From Sphingobacterium daejeonense (GTDB lineage Bacteria > Bacteroidota > Bacteroidia > Sphingobacteriales > Sphingobacteriaceae): a stretch of DNA of 64,000 nucleotides. Position 1 is the stretch's first letter; every line of letters begins with the position of its first letter. The translations under genes were made by a program, and so were the position numbers. The stretch spans positions 3,410,001 through 3,474,000 of the forward strand of contig NZ_LR590470.1 of assembly GCF_901472535.1 (NCBI RefSeq), given 5' to 3'. A model generated the notes under the pieces. It saw nothing but the letters and a program-made list of their open reading frames with translations, searched no databases and was not told the DNA's origin. Of the stretch, positions 31,398-39,920 are shown in pieces.

Positions 31398-32846
31398 TTA
31401 GATCAATTTCAGGATTCTTTTCAAGTTTACCGTGAAGATGGCCATTGCACCCTGCATTTCCATATTTTGGATGCCATAGGAATCTGCTCTTCCATAACCA
31501 TGGACATTCTTGAGCTCACTGTTCTTTGCCTCGATCTTATACCTTTCCTTAGACTTGCTCCGGTAATGATAGGTTTGCTGGAAAGCCATCTGCTCTTTAT
31601 GGAGTTCGGATTTAATGGTTATCGAATAGGTCTTTGTTTTTGACCCATCCTTATAACATCCTTCCCTGAGAGGGCAAACCTTACATCTATCCACATCGAA
31701 GTAATACGTGTCTGCTTGATTTTTACCTATGTTCTTTTTGCCCTGACGGGCCTTCCGGATTGCTAGATGGCCAGCCGGACAGACAAACATCCCCGCATCT
31801 TTATTGTAGTGAAAGTGATCGCTTTCTTTCCTGGATCCCTGGCTGACTGCCGGTTTCAATTTAGCGATGATATCAATGTTCTGTTCTTTTGCCAGCCGTA
31901 GATTGTCCTTTCCAGAATATGCGGCATCGCCTATAATCGTGTCCACTTCCATTCCATTCTGCTGGCTGATCTCCAATAATCGGGGCAGTTCCGGACCATC
32001 ACCTTTCTCGCCTGTAGTAACGACCGCTGCTGTGATGATGCGTTCCTCGGTCATTGCCAGATGTGTTTTATAGCCAAAGAAACTACTGTCCATTGATTTA
32101 TGTCCAAGTCTGGCTTCACCATCTTTTGAGAGCAGATAGTATTCCTTTGTGTCCTCGATGGTTTCTTTCAACAGGTTCAACTTCTCTTTTACAGCCGGTA
32201 TTTCACTGATAGATTGATCCTGATCCAGCACTCTCTGTAATTCCCTGCAATAGGCAAGCTCTTGGTCCAGGTCGTTGGACTCGTTCTTTTGTGGTAGGCG
32301 CCCTTTGTAGTCCTCATCGATCTGATATATTGCTTTCCTCAACAGCTTGGATCGTTCCTTTAGCACTCCCTGTGCTGTGTATGGGTTCGATCTGGAATGG
32401 GTATGTGTGGCATCTACGATGATGGACCTTGATTTTATAATACCCTTTTCAAGAGCGATCGTTACGGTCTTATTGATCAACAGGTTCAACAGGTCCATGT
32501 CCTTTAACCGTAGCTTACGGAATTTGGTGAGCGAACTTGGATTGATCACATCCTCCTCAGGGGCCATTTCCAGAAAGTATTTAAAGGACATGTCATATCT
32601 GGAACGATCAACGACATCAACATCCGAAACGGTGTAGATCGTCTTTAACAGAAGGTACTTGAACATCTTGATGGGGCTCTCTGCTGTACGCCCATTGGTC
32701 TGGCAATACTTCTCCAAAAGTTCCTCATGTATGAAACTGAAATCGATAAGATCGTTGATTTTGCGAAGTAGATTGTCTTTTGGAACAATGATATCGTACA
32801 ATCCCGAATAGGAACTGAACTGAATTTTTTGTTGGGTAGAAAGCAT
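31398..32846 (-). CDS. IS1182-family DDE transposase
   Basis: The 482-residue transposase is intact. The N-terminal IS1182-type domain reads SPIKMFKYLLLKTIYTVSDVDVVDRSRYDMSFKYFL. The catalytic DDE core includes IIVDATHTHS and VDTIIGDAAYSGKDN. A Cys-containing segment (RCKVCPLREGCYKDG) precedes the closing acidic motif RYKIEAKNSELKNVHGYGRA. It lies in the same direction as rplU-rpmA upstream, so read-through from that operon may express it. Confidence 0.95.
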   Translation of the reverse strand: MLSTQQKIQFSSYSGLYDIIVPKDNLLRKINDLIDFSFIHEELLEKYCQTNGRTAESPIKMFKYLLLKTIYTVSDVDVVDRSRYDMSFKYFLEMAPEEDVINPSSLTKFRKLRLKDMDLLNLLINKTVTIALEKGIIKSRSIIVDATHTHSRSNPYTAQGVLKERSKLLRKAIYQIDEDYKGRLPQKNESNDLDQELAYCRELQRVLDQDQSISEIPAVKEKLNLLKETIEDTKEYYLLSKDGEARLGHKSMDSSFFGYKTHLAMTEERIITAAVVTTGEKGDGPELPRLLEISQQNGMEVDTIIGDAAYSGKDNLRLAKEQNIDIIAKLKPAVSQGSRKESDHFHYNKDAGMFVCPAGHLAIRKARQGKKNIGKNQADTYYFDVDRCKVCPLREGCYKDGSKTKTYSITIKSELHKEQMAFQQTYHYRSKSKERYKIEAKNSELKNVHGYGRADSYGIQNMEMQGAMAIFTVNLKRILKLI

Positions 32847-32989
32847 CCTGATGTCCGTTAAAGCCTACTTTAAGATACGAAAAAAGGAGCAGAAAACTGT
32901 TGTTTTCCACTCCTTTTTTTAGCCCATCCTAAAAGGGGACTTTTTCAGTGCCCACATAAAACAGGCTTTTCTATGTTTTTAAAAAATCC

Positions 32990-33256
32990 TTAGTTGTTTT
33001 CTTCTACTGGAAGAACTGAAACGTAAGATTTGTTGTTAGCTTTTTTACGGAATACTACTGTACCGTCGATTAAAGCATATAAGGTATGGTCTTTACCGAT
33101 ACCAACGTTAGCATCAGGGTTATGCTGAGTACCACGTTGACGTACGATGATGTTACCAGCGATAGCTTGTTGACCACCGAAAATTTTGATACCTAATCTC
33201 TTACTATGTGACTCACGGCCGTTCTTGGAACTACCCGCACCTTTTTTATGTGCCAT
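32990..33256 (-). CDS. rpmA: 50S ribosomal protein L27
   Basis: The 88-residue protein has the classical L27 start [22 protein letters not shown], the FGGQ motif, [21 protein letters not shown] and FRKK. L27 sits at the peptidyl-transferase centre. It follows rplU by 44 bases, the usual rplU-rpmA order. Its terminator is interrupted by an insertion sequence. Confidence 0.98.
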   Translation of the reverse strand: MAHKKGAGSSKNGRESHSKRLGIKIFGGQQAIAGNIIVRQRGTQHNPDANVGIGKDHTLYALIDGTVVFRKKANNKSYVSVLPVEENN

Positions 33257-33300
33257 TTCTTTATTCTAATTTATGACTTGCGTCAGATTAAAAAATTCGA

Positions 33301-33612
33301 TTATAAACTGATACCAGTAATCTGGATTTTAGTGAAGTGTTGACGGTGACCGTTTTTCTTCTTGTAGCCTTTACGACGTTTCTTCTTGAAAACGATAACT
33401 TTTTCACCTTTCAAATGTGACAAAATAGTAGCTGAAACTTTAGCACCTGAGATACTTGGTGTACCTACAGTAAACTTACCACCGTCTTCTGCTAACAATA
33501 CATTGTCAAATTCAATACTAGCGCCTTCGTCTCCTTGTAAACGGTGTACAAAAAGATATTGGTCTTTTGCAACCTTAAATTGCTGTCCTGCTATATTTAC
33601 TATTGCGTACAT
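33301..33612 (-). CDS. rplU: 50S ribosomal protein L21
   Basis: The 103-residue protein shows MYAIVNIAGQQFKVAKDQ at the start, then FKKKRRKGYKKKNGHRQHFTKIQI, the basic L21 signature that contacts 23S rRNA. It is the first gene of the rplU-rpmA operon, with a well-formed promoter about 40 bases upstream of the start codon. Confidence 0.98.
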   Translation of the reverse strand: MYAIVNIAGQQFKVAKDQYLFVHRLQGDEGASIEFDNVLLAEDGGKFTVGTPSISGAKVSATILSHLKGEKVIVFKKKRRKGYKKKNGHRQHFTKIQITGISL

Positions 33613-33648
33613 TGTTATTTATTAAAATTGTTAATATTTAATGAGTCG

Positions 33649-33680
33649 CAAAGATAGAACTTATTTTTTAAATGAACAAA
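33649..33680 (-). promoter_or_regulatory. rplU promoter (Bacteroidetes consensus)
   Basis: Read on the minus strand, TTTG (33677-33680) is followed by exactly 20 bases and then TATCTTTG (33649-33656). This is the primary-sigma consensus TTTG-N19/21-TAnnTTTG of the phylum. Confidence 0.8.
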
Positions 33681-33725
33681 AAATATTATCTATTTTGAAG
33701 TATCCCAAAATAGATATTCCTATTT

Positions 33726-34376
33726 CTATTCTTCAGGTTTTAACAAGTCCAAAGTATGTTTTATTTGCTTCAAATAACGGCCATACATCATCTCAATCAC
33801 CCACCTGAAAAGAAAAACCCCGCCAATGATAATAATTGCTTGAGAACCAAAATAGATTAAATTACTTGCTAAACCCGAAGACAACAGCCTACCTATAGGG
33901 TCTTGCTTTCCAGTGACCATTTCCAAATTAGCCGACATCACACCAATCGATAGCCCACAAACCAAGCCCATCACAAAAAACACAAAACACGAAGTATGAT
34001 AAAAATCTATAAAATACCTCAACTCATAATAAAACCAAATCAGATTATCCCTGCTATCATAATTCAAGTGATATGATCGTCTATAAAACCTGAAAAATTT
34101 AACGAAAAAGTAGATTACCAATACAGAAATTAAAAAATAAAATGTATTCAAAGTAAACAAAATAACAGGATGAAAATCTAATTTTAGATTGACATATATC
34201 ATACCTCCCAAGCTCATCACCGCCATTATTATAAGGGCATAGAAATCCTTCCTCATATTCGACCTAACCTTATCAATCGCATTATTCGATTTTTTCAAAG
34301 AAAGATTTATTTCTCCCAGATTCACTTCAGAATCACCTTCTCGCTTCCACGCATTTTTTAAATCGTCAAAATTCAT
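33726..34376 (-). CDS. Membrane protein coupled to an ECF sigma factor (possible anti-sigma)
   Basis: The 216-residue protein has a short soluble N-terminus (MNFDDLKNAWKREGDSE) and four predicted membrane helices (around 45-65, 72-95, 130-150 and 180-200). Its start lies 11 bases inside the end of the sigma-factor gene, so translation is probably coupled. This position is typical of anti-sigma factors, and the FDDLKNAWK start occurs in Bacteroidetes membrane proteins next to ECF sigma genes. No zinc-binding anti-sigma motif is visible, so the regulatory role is inference. Confidence 0.65.
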   Translation of the reverse strand: MNFDDLKNAWKREGDSEVNLGEINLSLKKSNNAIDKVRSNMRKDFYALIIMAVMSLGGMIYVNLKLDFHPVILFTLNTFYFLISVLVIYFFVKFFRFYRRSYHLNYDSRDNLIWFYYELRYFIDFYHTSCFVFFVMGLVCGLSIGVMSANLEMVTGKQDPIGRLLSSGLASNLIYFGSQAIIIIGGVFLFRWVIEMMYGRYLKQIKHTLDLLKPEE

Positions 34377-34870
34377 AACCTTGCTTTTTAATGATTTCTT
34401 GTAACTTGTACTTGGTCCTATTCAGCTTGACACGAGCATTTTACTTCTGAAATACCCAACTGACCAGCAATTTCTCGATGAGAAAAGCCCTCTAGAAAGA
34501 AAAAGATTAAAGCCTTTTCAATCTCGTTCAATTGCTTAACCGCTTGGTAGAAATACGTCAGTTGTTCTTCTTTTTCGTGATGATCAGATTTGTCGATTAC
34601 ATCGATATCTTCAATCAGGCTGTCAGATTTCGGGGATTTCTTTTCTTTCTTGATATAAACCAACGCTGTATTCAACGCCACACGGTACATCCAAGTAGAA
34701 AACTTACTCTGTGCCTTAAAACTTCCATACGATCTCCATAACTGCAATAGCATCTCTTGAAATAGGTCTTCCCTATCAAGAGGATCATCCATATAAATTT
34801 TTGACAATTTATACAGGATACCTTTGTGATTTTCTACTGCTGATAAGAAATCTTTTTCGTTTATGTTCAA
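34366..34870 (-). CDS. ECF-type RNA polymerase sigma factor, one frameshift at the C-terminus
   Basis: Region 2 is clear (DREDLFQEMLLQLWRSYGSFK, FSTWMYRVALNTALVYIKKE) and region 4 follows (LNEIEKALIFFFLEGFSHREIAGQLGISE). The frame breaks near 34441 (four A instead of three on the minus strand). Restored, it continues VNARVKLNRTKYKLQEIIKKQGYEF and stops at 34366, giving about 167 residues. The first codon is TTG (34868-34870). An in-frame stop lies 12 codons further upstream with no ATG between. The partner membrane protein overlaps its end. Confidence 0.9.
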
Positions 34871-34964
34871 AGCCGATAGTTTACCAAATTCTATAAGTTA
34901 GTATAGAATGAGATAATTCGTTACATAAAAAAGAAATAATTTCTGAAAAAAGTGATTATTGAAT

Positions 34965-35897
34965 TTAAATGGTCTTTATTTCTGTTTTGATTGGTATGTT
35001 TTGTTTCCAATTACCCTTCACTGTAGTTATAAAGCCTGTAGTTTTATTTTTAACAGTAATATCAAATGTACAAGCTCTAGATGCATAGGTGACCTCTCCA
35101 AAAACGGTCAATTTTGAGTTTGGAGCTACAACCTTATTGACAGGTGATTTACCATTTGGAATCAAGTGAGGAGTAGTAGTTGTCCATTTTTTGAACTTTA
35201 CTTTTTCATCCCAATACGTAACACCTTGATACATCAGAGGTATCATTGAGATCAAAGAGTCTGGAGCTGGTATATAATCGAAGGTGCCTATTATTGGCGA
35301 CGTAAATTCTGAAGTACTATTGACATTTACAAAATACTCTTGAATAGGAGTATTTAAAGCAATGGGATTGCTCGTATTGTTGGTAATAGTTTTAGCAGCT
35401 AAACGAATAGTATTTACTTGTAGACTATTCGGAGTTTCTTCCACTATCTTCTCAGTTACTTCATAATTGGCAGCAGTGCTTTGAGTGATTTCGATTTGCC
35501 TTACTGTATTCTCGTCTTTGATACCGATTAAAATTCGACGTGGTTCTTCAGAAAAATTCTCTGTCATGGAAACATAAAGCTTTGTAGGATCAGCAGCTTT
35601 TTTCTCCAGAGAAATAAATCCTTTAGAACAATCAACTCTGCCTACATTCCCTAAGGCCATGAGTTGCTGCCTAACATCCAACAATACCTGAGAAGGGTTG
35701 ATCGTCCTTACATACTCTACTTTCCAGGACTCAGATTCCAATTGAATCTCTTGGTCTTTAAATCCAGTGTTGAATTGGATTTCTTGCAATCCTTTATCAA
35801 CGATTACATTAGTGTAATCAGGGTCTTTCTCACACGATGAAAGACACAATACAAAAAAGATAATTAATAACCTTTGCAGGCAGAAATGGGTCTTCAT
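34965..35897 (-). CDS. Unknown lipoprotein, beta-rich (BACON-like repeats possible)
   Basis: The 310-residue protein has a signal peptide and lipobox (CLSSC). The mature part begins with Ig-like strands: IQFNTGFKDQEIQLESESWKV, VSMTENFSEEPRRILIGIKDENTVRQIEITQS. The phrase RQIEITQS resembles the end of BACON domains of Bacteroidetes surface proteins. The second half has further beta strands (VFGEVTYASRACTFDITVKNK). No enzyme motif is seen. It is transcribed toward the sigma-factor gene's upstream region with no partner. Confidence 0.55.
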   Translation of the reverse strand: MKTHFCLQRLLIIFFVLCLSSCEKDPDYTNVIVDKGLQEIQFNTGFKDQEIQLESESWKVEYVRTINPSQVLLDVRQQLMALGNVGRVDCSKGFISLEKKAADPTKLYVSMTENFSEEPRRILIGIKDENTVRQIEITQSTAANYEVTEKIVEETPNSLQVNTIRLAAKTITNNTSNPIALNTPIQEYFVNVNSTSEFTSPIIGTFDYIPAPDSLISMIPLMYQGVTYWDEKVKFKKWTTTTPHLIPNGKSPVNKVVAPNSKLTVFGEVTYASRACTFDITVKNKTTGFITTVKGNWKQNIPIKTEIKTI

Positions 35898-36042
35898 GGC
35901 GAAATATTTTTAAATTATTCGCCAAATTTATTAAATACTATAATACGTTGTAGCTGAATAGCTTCAAAAATAAAAATATTCCTTAAAATAGAGAGTTATA
36001 ACATCTATTTTGGCTTTGATTGTAACAACAAATTTTGTAAAT

Positions 36043-36082
36043 AATAAATCCCTCAGAAAATTATTTCTCTGAGGGATTTATT
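36043..36082. terminator. Bidirectional terminator downstream of glmM
   Basis: A 15-bp perfect stem (36043-36057 with 36068-36082; core AATCCCTCAGA / TCTGAGGGATT) has AT-rich sequence on both sides. It lies just after the glmM stop. Confidence 0.8.
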
Positions 36083-36098
36083 TTATTATTAGTGGTTG

Positions 36099-37480
36099 TT
36101 AACCCACTATTTCTTGGATTTCATTCATGATTTTTGAGCAATGGATTCTGCTGCTTCTGGAGTAGGACCTTCAGAGTAGATTCGGATAATAGGCTCCGTA
36201 TTTGATTTCCTAAGGTGAACCCATTCATTCGGAAAATCTATTTTCAAACCATCAATGGTCGAATGGTTTTCATGAGCATATTTTTCCTGCATCTTTGCCA
36301 ATAGATTATCGATGTCCAATTCAGGAGTAAGGGTGATCTTATTTTTCGACATAAAATATTGAGGAAGTTCAGCACGGTATTCAGTTACTTTTTTTCCAAG
36401 TTTAGCTAAATGTGTTAGAAATAAAGCAACACCAACTAAAGAATCACGACCATAATGTGAGGCTGGATAAATAACGCCACCATTACCTTCGCCACCAATT
36501 ACTGCATCTACTTCTTTCATCTTAGTAACGACATTGACCTCTCCTACTGCAGCTGCGAAATATTCACCACCATGTTTCTCCGTAACATCTCTCAATGCTC
36601 GGGTCGAACTAAGATTGGAAACCGTATTGCCCTTTTTCTGACCTAAGATAAAATCAGAAACAGCTACTAAAGTATATTCCTCTCCAAACAACTCGCCGTC
36701 TTCCATCATAAAAACTAAGCGATCCACATCCGGATCAACAGCAATACCCAGATCGGCACCATTATCTAATACGGCCTTTGATAAATCTGTTAAATGTTCT
36801 TTTAAAGGTTCAGGATTATGAGGAAAATGACCATTAGGCTCACAATGTATTTTATAAATTGTTTCAACACCCAGTGCTTTTAATAATTCTGGAATAAAAG
36901 TACCACCAGTACTATTTACTGCATCAACTGCAACTTTAAAGTTTGCGTTTTTAATAGCCTCAACATCGACAAATTCCAATGCCAAAACATCCTCGATATG
37001 TTTCTGAAGAAATGAATCATCTTTGGTTACAGTCCCTAATTGATCAACCTCCGAAAAATCAAAATTCAAACGCTCACCTAATTCAAGGACTTCCTTGCCT
37101 TTAGCATCATCAATGAACTCTCCTTTACTGTTCAGTAACTTTAGAGCATTCCATTGTCCAGGGTTGTGGGATGCAGTTAAAATAATCCCTCCCGCAGCAT
37201 TTAATTTTGGAACCGCGATCTCAACAGTAGGTGTAGTCGACAATCCTAAATCGATAACATTTACCCCAATGCTCTGAAGTGTACCGATAACTAAGTTTGA
37301 AACCATCTCTCCAGAGATACGGGCATCTCTACCTACGACAATAGTTTTATTTTCCGCATTTTCTGTAATGATTTTTCCGTAAGCAGCAGTAAATTTAACA
37401 ATGTCAACAGGTGTTAGATTATCACCTGGTTTACCGCCTATGGTACCCCGAATTCCTGAAATAGATTTTATTAATGCCAT
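36099..37480 (-). CDS. glmM: Phosphoglucosamine mutase family protein, frameshift at the last residues
   Basis: The alpha-D-phosphohexomutase architecture is complete: the N-terminal ISGIRGTIGG, the active-site serine loop TASHNPGQWNALK, the metal loop DPDVDRLVFM, the sugar-binding GGEGNGGV and the phosphate-binding RKSNTEPIIRIYSEG. GlmM makes glucosamine-1-phosphate for UDP-GlcNAc. As given, the frame ends at 36125 after IAQKS. Adding one A to the run at about 36133 continues IAQKIMNEIQEIVG with a stop at 36099, which fits the family C-terminus. Length is then about 460 residues. Confidence 0.88.
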
Positions 37481-37563
37481 AAGTTCAATGTTTTTAACGC
37501 CGGTAAAAATAAAGGATTTAAATAATTATTAAGGATTTTTATTCTTTTTTTCCTTCTTATGTA

Positions 37564-37571
37564 TATCTTTG
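37564..37571 (+). promoter_or_regulatory. Possible -7 element upstream of the PAP2 gene
   Basis: TATCTTTG matches TAnnTTTG and lies 99 bases before the ATG at 37671. No clear -33 element was found. Confidence 0.35.
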
Positions 37572-37670
37572 TTGCAACTTTGTTTCGTTTACGATTCTAA
37601 GTAAGGTATTACATCTTATTTTTATAGATTTGGTTTAATTAAAAAAATTAGACTGTTCTATTGCAAAAAT

Positions 37671-38270
37671 ATGTTAGATAAAATAATTCAATTCGATCAA
37701 GATTTATTTCTATTAATCAATCAAGGACTCAGCAATATAGTTTTTGATTGGTTACTCCCTATTTTACGTAACCCTTACACATGGTCACCTCTTTACTTAT
37801 TTTTGATCATTTTCTTTATCAAGCACTATGGCAAAACTGGGGTTCTTATTGTAGCCTGCACCTTGGCGACTTTTGGAATTTCAGACTCCATGTCTTCACA
37901 CTTGATCAAAAAATCAGTAAAGCGTGTTAGACCATGCAATGATGTCGTGTTCAAAAACGAAGTTAATTTGCGCGCTCGCTGTGGATCTGGGTTCAGCTTT
38001 ACTTCTTCCCATGCTACAAACCATTTCGCGATGGCATTTTTCTGGATTGTATTGTTCCGTCGCAAATGGAAACATACCTTATGGCTATGTATTCTATGGG
38101 CGGCTTCCATATCCTTTTCTCAAATCTATGTAGGGGTCCATTATCCGCTCGACATTCTCTGCGGCGCAATACTGGGAACTCTAATCGGATTGGGAACTGG
38201 CTATTTATTTAAAAGGTTTTATCCTAAATTTTTCGAACCCCAAAACCAACCAACAACATCACCTGCATGA
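37671..38270 (+). CDS. PAP2-family membrane phosphatase
   Basis: The 199-residue membrane protein carries the three motifs of the phosphatidic-acid-phosphatase type 2 family: KKSVKRVRP (motif 1), FTSSHATNHF (motif 2, a variant of PSGH) and SQIYVGVHYPLDILCG (motif 3 with catalytic His and Asp). Such enzymes dephosphorylate lipid phosphates such as undecaprenyl diphosphate or phosphatidylglycerophosphate at the inner membrane. The next gene starts inside its stop codon (ATGA overlap), so the two are co-transcribed. Confidence 0.88.
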   Translation: MLDKIIQFDQDLFLLINQGLSNIVFDWLLPILRNPYTWSPLYLFLIIFFIKHYGKTGVLIVACTLATFGISDSMSSHLIKKSVKRVRPCNDVVFKNEVNLRARCGSGFSFTSSHATNHFAMAFFWIVLFRRKWKHTLWLCILWAASISFSQIYVGVHYPLDILCGAILGTLIGLGTGYLFKRFYPKFFEPQNQPTTSPA

Positions 38271-39104
38271 GTAGTTTCTTGATCGTATCGATTTTATTTT
38301 TATCTGCATTACTGAGTGGTATAGCAGTGTTTTTTGTAAAACGTGACAACACTCAATTGTTAAAATTAGTATTGTCATTCAGTGGTGCATATTTGTTTGC
38401 AATCACTGTATTGCATCTTATACCTGAAGTATACCACAGTAACCAAACTCCAGGTGAAATCATTGGTTTATACATTCTCGGCGGATTTTTGTTCCAATTG
38501 ATTTTAGAACACTTCTCACAAGGAATTGAACATGGCCATATTCATCATAACAAAGATGGACATCATCATCAAGCATTCCCTATTGCAATTTTAATCAGCT
38601 TATGTTTGCATGCATTTTTAGAAGGATTCCCTTTAGCATCCGGACATCGAAATGAATTGGTGTTTGGAATTGCAATCCACCATATTCCTGCTGCCTTTGC
38701 ATTGGGGAGTTTGTTGATAGGTACAAGACTGAAAAAACAAACTATCGTGTTATTTATTGCTGTTTTTGCGGCTATGACTCCACTTGGCTTCTTGACAAGT
38801 AAGGGAATCAGCGCAGGAGAAATCGGAAATGTAGCACAATATTTTGATAAAATAATGGCAGTGGTAATCGGTATCTTCTTACATATTTCTACAACGATAT
38901 TATTCGAGTCTGGCTCGGCAGATCACCATACTTTCAACAAAAAGAAAATGTTGGCCGTACTATTGGGAGTACTGGTATCAATGGCAAACTTTCTATTTGA
39001 AGGTCATGATCATTCGCACCATCATCATGGACCTTCAGAACAAAACTGAAGAAACCCACGACCACGAACACCATGATCATGACCATCATGATCATGAACA
39101 TTAA
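38267..39104 (+). CDS. ZIP-family metal transporter with His-rich loop and tail, one frameshift
   Basis: The protein has about eight membrane helices, a His-rich cytoplasmic loop (HGHIHHNKDGHHHQ) and the ZIP metal-site helices HAFLEGFPLASG and IAIHHIPAAFALG. Zinc or iron import is the likely role. The frame stops at 39049 after GPSEQN. Removing one A from the CAAAAC run near 39044 continues as TEETHDHEHHDHDHHDHEH, a His/Asp tail ending at 39104, whose stop codon overlaps that of the convergent MarR gene. The tail pattern makes the restored frame very likely. Confidence 0.85.
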
Positions 39105-39574
39105 TAATCCAGGTCATCCATAACACCCCTGAACTTATCCAATAGTTCACTTAGCTTCAAGCAATCATCTACAGAAATGTTCTCTGGCAGGACATCGTCC
39201 AGCATCATGTCATTCTCGATTTCTTGAAGCAATTCTAATCCTTTGTCTGTGATTAACAGATCAACAGCGCGCTTGTCTATGCTGTTCTTTTCCCTAGACA
39301 CAAGGCCTTTGCTTACGATACGATCCACCAACCTACTGATATCAGGGGTTTTGGTGAGTAACCTCTCCTTTAACAAATTGTTTGTAACAGGATCCGGATA
39401 CTGCCCACGTAAAACACGCAACACATTGAACTGCTGCAGGGTGATTTGTTTGGCACCCGCCCTCTTCTCCAGCATCACGTTCAACCAGTTGTTTGTATAA
39501 ATAATATTGATCGTTGCGCGATGCCAAGGACTAGCGAATTGCCTCACTTTAACCAATTCTTCGATCTTCGGCAT
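39101..39574 (-). CDS. MarR-family transcriptional regulator
   Basis: The 157-residue protein has a winged-helix domain: ITLQQFNVLRVLRG, LKERLLTKTPDISRLVDRIVSKGLVSREKNSIDKRAVDLLITDKGLELL. The wing with R.....D.R contacts DNA in this family. It lies between the ZIP gene (stop codons overlap) and divergent feoA (106 bases away), so control of metal uptake is a reasonable inference. No Fur or DtxR gene is in the window. Confidence 0.88.
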   Translation of the reverse strand: MPKIEELVKVRQFASPWHRATINIIYTNNWLNVMLEKRAGAKQITLQQFNVLRVLRGQYPDPVTNNLLKERLLTKTPDISRLVDRIVSKGLVSREKNSIDKRAVDLLITDKGLELLQEIENDMMLDDVLPENISVDDCLKLSELLDKFRGVMDDLDY

Positions 39575-39585
39575 ATTTAATAATA

Positions 39586-39603
39586 CATTAGTGTGACTTA
39601 ATG
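39586..39603. promoter_or_regulatory. Possible operator in the marR-feoA intergenic region
   Basis: The imperfect inverted repeat CATTAGTGTGACTTAATG lies 12 bases upstream of the MarR start and 78 bases upstream of feoA. Its size and symmetry fit a MarR-dimer site, but binding is inferred. Confidence 0.35.
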
Positions 39604-39628
39604 CGCAATTTAAAAGATTTTAATTATT

Positions 39629-39636
39629 TATCTTTG
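39629..39636 (+). promoter_or_regulatory. Possible -7 element of the feoA promoter
   Basis: TATCTTTG matches TAnnTTTG and lies 45 bases before the feoA ATG. No TTTG at -33 was found, consistent with a regulated promoter. Confidence 0.45.
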
Positions 39637-39680
39637 CTAATATTGATTTTTTTTAAAAACTCATAAAAAATTGTCGTCGA

Positions 39681-39920
39681 ATGCCGAATAATATTAGCCT
39701 CGATAAATTAAAAATCGGAGACATCGCTAAGATTAATGCTATCCAGTCAAATGAAATCCCCGCAAAATTCTATGAATTGGGCTTCTACCCAGGCTCCGTC
39801 ATTGAAGTTAAGCACAAAGCCCCATTAAACGGCCCAATTTGCGTTAATGTAGTGGAAAACAACGCACTAATCGCAATCAGAAAATCTGAAGCAAAACTTA
39901 TCACAGCAGTAATTATATAA
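39681..39920 (+). CDS. feoA: Ferrous iron transport protein A
   Basis: The 79-residue SH3-like protein shows LDKLKIGDIAKINAI, FYELGFYPGSVIEVKHKAPLNGP and LIAIRKSEAKLI, typical of FeoA. It supports FeoB in ferrous iron uptake. Its stop codon overlaps the feoB start (TAATGG), so they are co-translated. Confidence 0.93.
   Translation: MPNNISLDKLKIGDIAKINAIQSNEIPAKFYELGFYPGSVIEVKHKAPLNGPICVNVVENNALIAIRKSEAKLITAVII

Larger units (their letters stand above)
31197..32953. mobile_element. IS1182-family insertion sequence
   Basis: The element is bounded by 16-bp perfect terminal inverted repeats (GGGCACTGAAAAAGTC at 31197 and its reverse complement ending at 32953). It contains one intact transposase on the minus strand. 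No target-site duplication of three or more bases is seen (left flank TTCCGA, right flank ACATAA). The flanks form the two halves of a transcription terminator, so the insertion split it. Confidence 0.9.
31174..32970 (-). terminator. rpmA terminator split by the IS element
   Basis: The left flank 31174-31184 (AAAAAGCCCGT) and the right flank 32961-32970 (ACAGGCTTTT) are complementary, with one G-U pair when read on the minus strand. Without the 1757-base element they would form a 10-bp stem with a 19-base loop ending in a T run, just downstream of rpmA. Confidence 0.7.

Noticed and set aside
30860..32953. tRNA-Ala as attachment site of an integrated island
   Set aside because: No integrase and no repeat of the tRNA 3' end is seen. 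The only mobile gene is an IS transposase lying beyond a separate repeat.
39044..39104. HDHEHHDH peptide as an independent small gene
   Set aside because: It has no start codon or ribosome-binding site and fits better as the frame-shifted tail of the ZIP transporter.
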